In this document: piece after piece, positions 11,601 to 20,300 of the stretch
How positions within the stretch are numbered: position 1 is the stretch's first letter
How the letters are laid out: every line of letters begins with the position of its first letter
Assembly (NCBI GenBank): GCA_027596035.1
Contig: JADGJA010000363.1
Coordinates: 1 to 21,407, forward strand
DNA length: 21,407 bases
Origin: Thoreauomyces humboldtii
Lineage: Eukaryota > Chytridiomycota > Chytridiomycetes > Spizellomycetales > Powellomycetaceae
Direction of reading: 5' to 3'
The notes under the pieces: generated by a model
Told to the model about the DNA's origin: nothing
Databases searched by the model: none
What the model saw: only the letters and a program-made list of their open reading frames with translations
Position numbers and translations under genes: made by a program

Positions 11601-13812
11601 TCCAGCGAGGACGTGGCCTCATCTAGGATCAGAATGCGGGGATCCGATATCTGAATAATGGTGTTGATCAGCGAAGGTGCAGAATAGCAAGGCAAGATGA
11701 ACCACAATGACGAACCAAAGCACGTGCTATGGCTATCCTACAAAGTGTAAAGAATACGGTCAGGAAACAGCATGAGTACAGCAGAAGCTACCTATGAATT
11801 ACCGTTGCTTTTGTCCACCCGAAAAATTCATGCCGTTTGTGATCGGTGTGTCATATCCCAAGGGAAGTTTAGATATAAACTCATGACACTGAGCCATTCT
11901 GCAGATGGAAATGAAGTGCTCGGCTGTAACCGATTTCCGAGTCCCGAGCAATATATTGTTCTTGATGGTCAAAGAATCAAACAATACAGATTCCTGACTG
12001 AAAGCATGAAAGCATTCAAATGGTCAGCGCATCTTTCCTCACAGCCCGCAAACTTTGTCAGAGACTCACGGAACAACACCTAGCATGTCGCGAAGCATTG
12101 CCGGGTCCCAAGACTCGATCGGAAAGCCTCCGACGGAAACGCTTCCAGAACTGGCAATGTAAAAGCGTTGAATCAACGCAAGCGCTGTCGATTTCCCGGA
12201 CCCAGACTTGCCAACGATGGCCACCGTTTGACCCGGCTGTATGTCCAGCGTTAATCCTCTTAGAATTGGGACATCGGGACGAGCTGGATAGCTGGCCGGT
12301 GAACGTGCGTTAACTTATGGAACCAGAGACTGTATTGCAAACCTCTTTAGGATCTGTGGACCCACCTGAAGTTGACGGCCTTGAACGATATTCCCACGTT
12401 CGCATCAGGCGCTTTGTGCTCTTGCATTTGCATCTTGTAATTATGGACATCGTCTTCCCGTTGGATAACATCGTACACCATGCAGGCTGCCGCCTTCGCG
12501 TTGGCGAGGTGAGAGAGCGCTTCAGGAATATGCATCAAGGCTCCTGCCAGCATCATAGTTGCGAAGAGCACAACCTGATGATAAGTCATCAGTCAATAGA
12601 TTGGGGTCTCATCTAACCACGATTCTTATCATACCACGGCATCGACCTGCGCGACCCAGCCTCGCTTGGAAAGGATTGCCGCCAGCGTGAAATCAGCGGC
12701 TATGACCAAAAACAACGACCCTTGGAAGATGCCCACGCTCAGTCCAGAGTACTTGACTCTCGTGATCTCAGCCTCGCATGCAAGCTGTAGCTTCGCATCG
12801 TATCTGCTGGAAAAGCGCTCTTGGAGGTTGAAAGCGGACACGGTTCGGATACCCATGAGGGTCTGTTCTGCGACGATCGAAGACTGCATGTATGCGTCGT
12901 TGCTGATCTTGCCCCATCTAGTGTCGATCTTCATGAGCTTGTAGCCGGTGAAAATCATGATGGGCATGAAACTGAGGCTGAGGACCGAGGAAGGGAGTTC
13001 AGTGCAATCCACAGATCTTTGTCCAAGTCAAGTTGCACGCACAGAATCAAGGACAGCTTCCAACTTGCGAGCATAGAAACAACCGTGCTGGAAATGATCG
13101 TTCCGATGGTGGTGAAGACCACACCGATCGCGCGTTCCCCCAGCCCCAGTCGAATGATCGGGACGTCTCGCATGAGACGTGTGGAGAAAGACTCTTGCTT
13201 GGACTGGTAAAAGATGATATCAGTGACTAAAAACACATTTCAAACAATGCAACCTGAATTACGGTATCGAGTCGGTTCAGATCTAGGTGCAGGATCTTCT
13301 TTAGATAGAGAACGGATATCCTCTGAAGGCCATCCAGAGTATAAGTCAACGCCCTATCGACAATTTTATCCCCCACTGATACCTTGCTTTGACGCTCAGC
13401 CGAAATGATCCACGCCGCCCTCGCGACGTAGGTAGTTACAAGCGACAAGAAAGCCAGTATCGTAAACTGAGCAGCCAATGGCGAGAGAACGCTGGCATCG
13501 GCCGCTATTTCGCCCTTGTAGATCTTTTGCAAGACCTGTCCGAATACGTGGACGCCGAGGGGATGAACCACGCCATTGAGCGCACTGACGGATACTGCGA
13601 TCCTATAGGAATGGGGATGAGCAGAACGGACAGTGCTTGAAGTGCTGGCGATGCTAGGGCGGCTCGCACCCAATCAAAGATCGTTCGAATCCCTTCGCGA
13701 ACCTCCAGAGACAAAGAATAGACGTTGGCGGAAACTCTGTGTTGTTGACTTCCTCCACGTTGGCATCGCAGTTTCCCCACCATCTTATGTCGGCAGTCAC
13801 GTCCAACACCAT
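8670..13812 (-). CDS. Full-size ABC-B exporter (MDR/Ste6 type)
   Basis: Model: 21 exons, ~1267 aa: 13812-13670, 13602-13383, 13322-13254, 13203-13043, 12977-12635, 12574-12366, 12291-12070, 11997-11803, 11737-11716, 11650-11531, 11462-11455, 11385-10944, 10887-10800, 10740-10621, 10553-10418, 10355-9971, 9907-9626, 9555-9267, 9184-9081, 9001-8889, 8802-8670. All junctions are GT-AG and keep frame. Order TMD1-NBD1-TMD2-NBD2. NBD1: Walker [10 protein letters not shown] (~410), Q-loop VPQES, signature FSGGQKQR (~514), Walker [13 protein letters not shown] (~534), H-loop AHR (569-571). NBD2: Walker [10 protein letters not shown] (~1057), Q-loop VVDQ, signature FSGGEVQR (~1167), Walker [13 protein letters not shown] (~1187), H-loop AHR. 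An in-frame TGA sits 12 bases before the chosen ATG. Such proteins use ATP to export hydrophobic compounds or prenylated pheromone. Length suits both Ste6 and MDR; the substrate cannot be told, so no symbol is given. It converges on the RhoGEF gene with ~245 bp between stops. Confidence 0.93.
11455..11462 (-). other. 8-nt microexon (exon 11) encoding the NBD1 H-loop
   Basis: Read on the minus strand: CTTTTAG | GCTCACAG | GTGAGC. The eight bases join exon 10 (ending in codons for T-I-I-I, phase 0) to exon 12 (starting A TTA TCG), giving I-I-I-A-H-R-L-S-T-V, the invariant H-loop context of ABC ATPases. The flanking introns are 68 nt (11530-11463) and 69 nt (11454-11386). Without it the frame shifts and reaches a stop ~25 codons later. 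No other splice choice examined restores AHRLST. Confidence 0.88.
11716..11737 (-). other. 22-nt microexon (exon 9) after the NBD1 signature
   Basis: Flanked by TTTGTAG and GTTCGT on the minus strand. With the CG left over from exon 8 it reads R-I-A-I-A-R-A-L, the conserved run right after the signature FSGGQKQ; the next exon continues [12 protein letters not shown]. The two flanking introns (11802-11738 and 11715-11651) are both 65 nt. The downstream donor GTTCGT is weak. Confidence 0.85.
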
Positions 13813-14883
13813 CGTAGGCGATCAGAGCACGGCGATTCCTGAGCTGGGGAAAAAGGTAGGGATCCTGGAGAAGCGCCCTGGTAGCCCACTGAACCATGAT
13901 CCTCGATTTCCATGCATGCTTAACGAACTGTAGGTGGTCAGCCTCGAAAGCTTAAGTTGGCTTCCCGCGGTCGTGCTCGGACCATTTCACTCCGAGGTTC
14001 GACAGACAGGTCTGGAAACTCCGCTGCCCTGCGAGGCTGCGAGGGCCCAGGAGAGGCGGGGCAGTCAACAGATGGCCCCCACAGGCAAACGTCGGTTCAT
14101 GTCATGCGCATCCGCGGTCACATTGGCAACGAAAGACTATCACTTCGAAGTCGACTGGCATCGGTAGCGAACTGAGTTCGGCAGGGATACCTCCACTTAC
14201 TCCAGCACTGCCTTGCTCTCCGTATCATTATTTCAGAGTAGGCGCGAAGGCACCCTTGTCGAATGGTGATGGTAGGACTTCATCTTGGCGGGAACGGTTG
14301 ACTCGATCTGTGGCCTGAGACGCTGGTCTGTCATTGCACTGGCCATACGAATCCGAGACTGGTTGCCAGCGCAATGGGTCTGTCGGAAACGAAACTCGAG
14401 CCCCTAACGCTAGAAAACTGAAACCCGTTCAGACAAACGGGGAACACACCACATCCTGCGCACGAAACGAGTATCTGAAGTCGTCTTCAACGACATGAGG
14501 CACGTTTCTCAACCGATGTCCATGACGAGGAGCCTGAGGAATAAGGTTTTTGAATGCAACCCGACCTATTAACGCAATCAAATTTCTCAAAGGGGACGAT
14601 CGAAGGACGCTTCGTTGCCATGAACTCGAGCTAACCTTACTTTTCTCTCATGGCGAAGGCAATGATTGAGCAATGAGGGCCCGGGCGACCATGAATCTTG
14701 TCGCTTGACCATCATGCGAAGTACTTGTCGTCGACGTCAAGCGGTTGCGGGCGGAATACATAAAGGCCCGCCCGTTCGCGCATCTCCATCGCAACATCAA
14801 CCAACAATCAACGCACTCCTCAGCATCTCCTCAGCAAACTTCACTTCTTTTTTCCTTACATCTCCATCCGCGAATCCGACAAC
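13813..14883. other. Intergenic region between divergent genes
   Basis: About 1.07 kb between the transporter gene (-) and the secreted-protein gene (+). Short frames occur (for example 13934-14167 on +) but have no recognisable motif, and no further 5' exon of the transporter could be found. It presumably holds both promoters. The final 120 bp is a CA/CT-rich leader with a TATA-like element near 14756. Confidence 0.6.
14756..14764 (+). promoter_or_regulatory. TATA-like element of the secreted-protein gene
   Basis: ATACATAAA lies ~120 bp upstream of the ATG at 14884 and is followed by a CA/CT-rich leader without an ATG. It sits in the loop between a perfect 7-bp inverted pair, CGGGCGG (14748-14754) and CCGCCCG (14768-14774). 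The element is a variant of the consensus, so confidence is moderate. Confidence 0.45.
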
Positions 14884-15597
14884 ATGAAGCTCTCTGCCAT
14901 CTACGTCTTCGCTTTCCTCGCTTCTCCCCTCGCAGTCCTGTCGGCTCCCATGCCGCAGTCAACCGCCGTTGCAACCCTGGACTCGACAGTCCCGGCCGCT
15001 GATTTCGGCCGTGTGCCTCGTCCAGCCGCTCCCAAAGCCAAAGCACCAACCGCCGCCCGTCCCGCGACCCGTCCCGCAACCCGTCCCGGAGCAGCCCCAG
15101 CAACCAAAGCCCGAGTCCCTGCAGCCAAACCCGCTGCCGGGGGTCCGATCCCCACTGCCGCTGAACTCATCGCTGCTGCCAACGCCTGGCGAGCAGACAC
15201 CATGAAGGTATCCCACTACCTCAACAACGCCGCCACCATGACCGGACCCGCTCTCCAGGCCGCAGCCTACGCGGCCAACGTGGCCGAAAAGAACGAGTTG
15301 GTCCACAAGGCCGTCATCGACAGACATCCCATCTCCAAGACCCCCGCCGTCCTGAACGCGAACAACATGCTCGTCACCCAGGGACACTTCCAGGCGGTCG
15401 TCGATGCTCTCACGGACGTCACCAACCTTGGATCGAGGTCGAGGTCGGCGAACCCTGCGGTCATCAACGCGAACAGGTGTCCCAATGTCCTCTTTGCCAT
15501 CGATGCCTACCTCAGGGCTGCCGACCAGGCTGCCGGCGGTGGTGTCGCTCAACCCAGCGCTGTTCGACCCGTCGCTTGCGGTGGACCTCAGCAGTAG
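14884..15597 (+). CDS. Small secreted protein, family not recognised
   Basis: Intronless, 237 aa. The first ~20 residues form a classic secretion signal (MKLSAIYVFAFLASPL, then AVLSA with likely cleavage before PMPQS). Residues ~40-85 are a low-complexity Ala/Pro/Arg/Lys linker with repeated ARPATRP-like units. Residues ~88-230 form a probably helical Ala-rich domain with AWRADTMKVSHYLNNA near its start and only two cysteines (in NANRCPNV and VACGG), which could pair in a disulfide. No transmembrane segment follows the signal and no GPI-type hydrophobic tail is present, so it should be released or held in the cell wall. The start is the first ATG after a TATA-like element, in good context (ACAACATGAAG). 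No enzymatic motif is visible. It could be a cell-wall, antigen-like or effector-like protein; the sequence alone does not say which. Confidence 0.85.
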   Translation: MKLSAIYVFAFLASPLAVLSAPMPQSTAVATLDSTVPAADFGRVPRPAAPKAKAPTAARPATRPATRPGAAPATKARVPAAKPAAGGPIPTAAELIAAANAWRADTMKVSHYLNNAATMTGPALQAAAYAANVAEKNELVHKAVIDRHPISKTPAVLNANNMLVTQGHFQAVVDALTDVTNLGSRSRSANPAVINANRCPNVLFAIDAYLRAADQAAGGGVAQPSAVRPVACGGPQQ

Positions 15598-16173
15598 ATC
15601 GTATGCTCTGTTCTAGCTTCCCTTGTATATATGCTCCTCCTTGTTGGTATTTCGTAAATAGATCTGTTGTGCAAAGAAACACCGCTGTGACGTGCTTGGT
15701 ATCTATTGACAGTCCTGACAGTGCTGGACATAGAAAGGCGCAAGCGTTTTCGTCACGTCCATAATTCCCTTCCCAAAAAATCGGGAGTTCTCCTTCTCCA
15801 TGTGCACGTGTAGTGGGTGTTGTCTACATTGTCCGGTACGCCCGCCCCGCGAAACCCCACCGACAGTTCCGTACGTTATCCATCTCCTCCAAATGAGTCC
15901 CTTGCTACCCATGGTATCCTCCGACTCGGTGTGTGAACTGATCGAGTCAGATGAGCAAGTGAACCGAGGGTCGAGACCAGCCATGCTTTGAGCGGTAGGG
16001 GGTCGGTGTTTGCAATCCCGAGAGTCGGCAGAGGCGCTCCGATTGGGCGCCCACGAGTGGCGACAGCACGCTTTGCAAAAGAAAAGCGGGACGGACGGGA
16101 TGCCTCCCAAACCAAGCCTGGGTTCCGCCTTGCTATGGTCCCTTCCTTCCTGACTCTCCTCATGCGCCCGTTT
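15598..16173. other. Intergenic region between convergent genes
   Basis: About 580 bp between the stop codons of the secreted-protein gene (+) and psf2 (-). It should contain both 3' UTRs. Frames crossing it on either strand (for example 15703-16110 on -) have no conserved features. No tRNA, repeat or mobile element was recognised. Confidence 0.6.
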
Positions 16174-16999
16174 TCACATCAAGGCAGAGCTTCCGGCCCC
16201 CGTGGTGGCTTGCGAGCTCCCCGCTCCTGGTTCCGCCACGGGTTCGAGGTTCCTGAGCTCGTTGAACGCTCGCGCAAAGAACGGTCGAACCTCGTTGATC
16301 TCCATGAGGCCCAGGTTGTCTGTCTGAAGGTAGTGTGCGTCGAGGCCCCGAAGACCTCGTCGGGCTTTTCCCTGCCGCGCCTCGCGAAGGTCTTTAAGCA
16401 GCGTTCGCACGACTTCGGATTGCGGAATGTCGTCGCTTGCGCTGCATGGAGGGAGTGCGTTAAGCTTTTGGATCGAAAGTGGACGAAAGCTTAACGCATG
16501 GACGAAGAGGCAGTGTACCATCCAAGCAGAAGATGAGATATTTCCATGAAGCGAAACGGCAGAGCGCTGAACTCTGCATCGGCATTCTCCTCTTCCAGCT
16601 TCTTACGCAGATACTCTTTTTTCGATGACTGACTGTTAGGCTGGGCAACATAAACGCGCTTGGTGCGAACACCATACGTCTCACAATACCTGGTTCCATC
16701 CAATCTGGAGCGATGATCTGGCACTTTTGCTTTCGCTTCAGGGTGACTGCAAGCCACAGTGGGACCTCCTGCTTGTGCGGTGGTCGGAAAGGACCATATG
16801 TGCCCTGTGACACGGCGGAAGGACAAGGGCATCAAGGGAGAGCACGAAGGAAAGCAAGGAGAAACGACGACAGACGCACGTTGATGAGCTGAAGAGCCTC
16901 CATCTTGTGCAGGGGCAGGATGCTGATAGGGTCACCCTCCGCGAGGAACTCGACCTCTGCAGGAGCAAGTGCGTTCCGGAGGTTCCTGGGCAAAGCCAT
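16174..16999 (-). CDS. psf2: GINS complex subunit Psf2
   Basis: Model: exons 16999-16880, 16804-16685, 16628-16519, 16441-16174; introns 75, 56 and 77 nt; 205 aa (human 185, yeast 213). GINS (Sld5-Psf1-Psf2-Psf3) joins Cdc45 and MCM2-7 as the CMG helicase and is essential for starting and elongating nuclear DNA replication. Diagnostic segments: N-terminus [20 protein letters not shown]; then GPFRPP...[15 protein letters not shown] and IIAPDWM (exon 2); [13 protein letters not shown] (exon 3); [19 protein letters not shown] (122-139) and [15 protein letters not shown] (158-172). The last ~25 residues are a variable tail. The start at 16999 agrees with the conserved MxLP opening of fungal Psf2; an upstream in-frame extension to 17290 is Val-rich chance translation of a CA-rich promoter repeat. 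Intron 2 uses the second of two nearby AGs after CTAAC, the only one that keeps frame. Intron 3 contains a 13-bp inverted repeat. Confidence 0.94.
16456..16498. repeat. 13-bp perfect inverted repeat inside psf2 intron 3
   Basis: Left arm TGCGTTAAGCTTT (16456-16468) and right arm AAAGCTTAACGCA (16486-16498) are exact reverse complements separated by 17 nt. The structure takes up more than half of the 77-nt intron 3 (16518-16442). On the transcribed strand the arm nearer the acceptor carries GCTTAACGC, the best branch-site candidate in this intron, so a hairpin would pair the branch site with the other arm. Confidence 0.9.
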
Positions 17000-17308
17000 G
17001 AGGGCGGCGGCAGTCGTCGGTTGTTCGAATTGTTGGTCTCGACTATCCCAGATGAACTTGGTGGTATCAGCCCACAGAGAAACGAGCCCTCGTACTCCTC
17101 CCGCTTGCCTCTTGTCCTCGTGGTGGCTGTAGCTGAGCGTCGAGAGGGTTTGGTTGGGAGCGCACGAGACGTACGGTCGGTTGTTTACATGGCAGGTTTC
17201 TTGTCTGAAGGGCCAGACACGCACCACCACAACCACCACAACCCAACACACACTCACTCTCTGTCTCTCTCTCTCTCCAGCCACAATCACGGGTTCACAT
17301 TACTCTGG
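17000..17308. promoter_or_regulatory. Divergent promoter shared by psf2 and the SNF5 gene
   Basis: The two start codons (16999 on -, 17309 on +) are 309 bp apart and head to head. The SNF5-proximal end is strikingly CA- then CT-rich (about 17217-17280, ending CTCTCTCCAG). No clear TATA box was seen for either gene. The CTCCAG could also be the acceptor of a 5'-UTR intron of the SNF5 gene, which cannot be decided from sequence. Confidence 0.6.
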
Positions 17309-20300
17309 ATGGCAATGGACGAGCCAGTCGAACCCTCGCCGTCGCATGCTATCACGATGCAGGAGGAGGAGCAGGAGGACGCGGCTGCAGAAGCCACTAC
17401 TATACCCCCAGTCGTCACAGACCCAGCTTCAAGCAACCACCCAATACCTCACTCTCACGCTCACGGCTCCTCCCAATCTGCTGCTCCCGAGGCAGACCCA
17501 AACTCCCATACCGCGCCCTCCATCGACATGCTCATGAACCCTCAGTCTCCGGAGAGAGAAAAGACAAAGTCTCCGGTCCGCGACAGGGAGTCAGAACCTC
17601 CTCGACCAGGCCCGGATCCCCCAGCAGCTCACCACCCTCAAACGACGGAGCGCAACTCATCGCCTGCGAGTCCTGCTACCGAGCCTGCTGCAGTCAAGGA
17701 GGATTCTTTCTCCAAGCGCTCCGATGAGGAGGTCGGAATAATGAGCCATTACGAAGCGATGCGGGCCGAAGTCGCGCGGGAACTCGCTCAAGAACGTCTA
17801 GCCTCCGCACTACCACCACCACCACCACCATCCCAGTCTCAACCCAAGGGCCTTGCTCAACATCAGCTGCCGCCGCAACAGCAGTTTCACTTCAATCCTC
17901 ATCAGCAATCGCAGCCATTGCAGCCCTTGCAACTGTCGCAGCCAACACAGCCGTCGCATCCATCGCAGCCGATGGCATTGAACCAGCACTTTCCCAGCAA
18001 CGCAGCCTTCGCGGCACCGCAATACCGAACCCAACTGCCGTCCTCGCACCCCCTAGCTCCTCCCCAGGCTTCCAGACCCGGATTGCAAATACAGACCCAG
18101 CCTCCGCTGCCTTATGTGAACCCACCAGGAAATGGCGTGGCAGGGTCTCAGATGCCGCTGCATCCAACGCAGATGACGCAAGACGCTTTTCGGCAAGCGC
18201 TCGCGGCGCGGTCTGAGCAGCAGCAAGAGCAACAGCAACAGCAACAGCAATTTGCTGCTCAAAGAGCCCTCATGCTGCAGTCTGGAAACGTACCCAATGC
18301 CTCTGGGACGAGCAACGGCATTTCTCTCGGACCTTCCGTTGAAGGCATTGCGGATCCCGCCGTCGATGCTGGCAGCCTGTCGGACGAGGAGAACGACCGA
18401 TCGGATGAGCATGCGAAGCCTTTTCGTGATCCGATGCCACTTTGGGAAAAAACTCTCGACGTTTTCCTGGCGCGCGAAGAAGCGTACAAGCTAGCGATGA
18501 AAAAGCAGAGCGTCCGCAACGCAGCCCGGGTAACCAGCAAGCGACATGAATTCATCTATTTGCAACAGAAGCACAGCGACCAGGTCAAGCTCGGTCAGCA
18601 AATGCCATTTGAGCTCGTCCCTGGGCGAAGACGGAAGCACGATGAACTAGTATTGTAGGTACTTGGTTTTTGCCCGTGACTTTAGAACGTTCGCTGACCT
18701 AAACTCCGCGCTTCCGATTCACAGCACCGAAGAGCAGCTACAACATATGGCGGAAGCTCAGGAGTCGTTGGTACCCATTCGGCTCGATATTGATTTTGAT
18801 GGCGTCAAGCTTCGTGACACCTTCACATGGAATCTCAACGGTTCGAACTTTTGCCATTGTTTTCTTCAAACATGCGATTTTTAACCCTCCCGCTATTCAG
18901 AAACTCTGGTTCGACCCGCCCATATTGCCGAGCTTATGTGTGAAGACCTCCACCTCCCTCCAGCCATCTTCATCCCGGCGATCGAGAAAGCTATCGAAGA
19001 GCAAATCAGCGATTACCGTCAACACACACCCGTGGCACTCGGGCTCACCGACGGGGACACTCGAGGGAACGATGGGCTGGATAGCTTGGACAAAGACTCT
19101 CCGGAGCTTCGGACCGTCATCAAGGTTTGAGTTCCCCGCCTGGACCGGGGTTTCGCAGTGGTACTGGTTCTCATCAGTGCTTTTCGTTTCTGCTTTGCAG
19201 TTGGACATCACTGTTGGGAATCACTGCCTCGTGGACCAGTTCGAATGGGATCTTAATTGCAAGCGAAACAACCCCGAGCTTTTTGCTGACCACATGTGTG
19301 CAGAGCTGGGATTAGGATCGGAGTTCAAGTGAGCCAACACCTGCATCGGCCTGCTCGCATTTCGGAGTCACTCATGGTCCTCGGGTTTGTAGAACTGCTA
19401 TCGCTCATCAGATTCGGGAACAGATCCAAACTTTTGCAAAATCCTTGCTGTTGGTGGATCACCAATTTAATGGCGCTCCAATCGACGATGATGAACTCTC
19501 TTCCTGCTTTTTGGCCCCTGTGGATCCTGTCAGCGTCTACCGCAGCGTGAAGGACAAGGCCATGTTTGGGCCTTATTACAATGCCGTGACCGACCTGGAG
19601 ATTGAAAAAATGGAAAAGGATCGCGACCGCGACACTCGGTAAGCGTAACCTTGAAAGCATTGCGGTGCTCCGTATGCTGTGCCAACTCCATCTACCGTGT
19701 AGCCGAAAGCGAAGACAGACTCAACGAAGCCGGCGAGCCATCTCTCTTCCCGATCGTGAATGGCCGAAGACGAACCGGACGGGTCCCCATGTCCCGGGCT
19801 TGTTGGACCCTAGCGACGCTCTTTTAGCCCCTATCATCCAACCCGGGGGGCGTCCTGTGCGAACAAGACGAGCTCGGGGCATGGTTGTGGACCCCTTGGT
19901 ACCGGTGCCTTTGCAGAACAGTTCAGAACCAAAGGAAGTCCTTGTTCCACCTCCCCGGCCAACGGAAGCCGCTCTGGCCAAGGAATGGGCGTGCGAAAAC
20001 TGTGGTACAACGTCATCTGGCACAACCATGATACGCAAGAACTCCGCTGGCGAGATGAAACTGTGCAATGACTGCGGTAGGTGGCATTTGCGTCAGGATT
20101 TTGGAAATGCATCCCAAATGCTCATGCAAATCGTCGAGCAGGTTTGCACCTCAGTAGATTCAAGGTGCCACGCCCTGTTGCCAGACCAGCGACGGAACAA
20201 GCAGACACCACATCGCTTCCCGTTGGCGAAGAGTCTGGCCCGACATCGCCACACCGACCACCCGAAACCGCCGAACCCGCCCATACCCATCCTTCCGACC

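Noticed and set aside
8670..13812. Naming the transporter Ste6 (a-factor pheromone exporter)
   Set aside because: Length and domain order fit, but they fit MDR-type exporters equally well; no subfamily-specific feature could be confirmed by eye.
13505..13897. 130-codon minus-strand frame at the 5' end of the transporter gene
   Set aside because: It runs in another frame over exon 1, intron 1 and exon 2. The splice model in the correct frame gives a continuous, family-like N-terminus ([16 protein letters not shown]).
14576..14600. TCAAAGGGGA as a pheromone-response-like element upstream of the transporter
   Set aside because: It differs from the known ACAAAGGGA element, occurs once, and lies ~770 bp from the transporter start; chance is likely.
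16832..17290. N-terminal extension of Psf2 from an upstream ATG at 17290
   Set aside because: The extra ~97 residues include a Val run translated from a CA-rich repeat, and fungal Psf2 proteins start at the conserved MxLP found at 16999.
17189..17308. Upstream in-frame ATG for the SNF5 gene
   Set aside because: It would add 40 residues dominated by His and Ser from the CA/CT repeat tract. It cannot be excluded, but 17309 is the simpler start.
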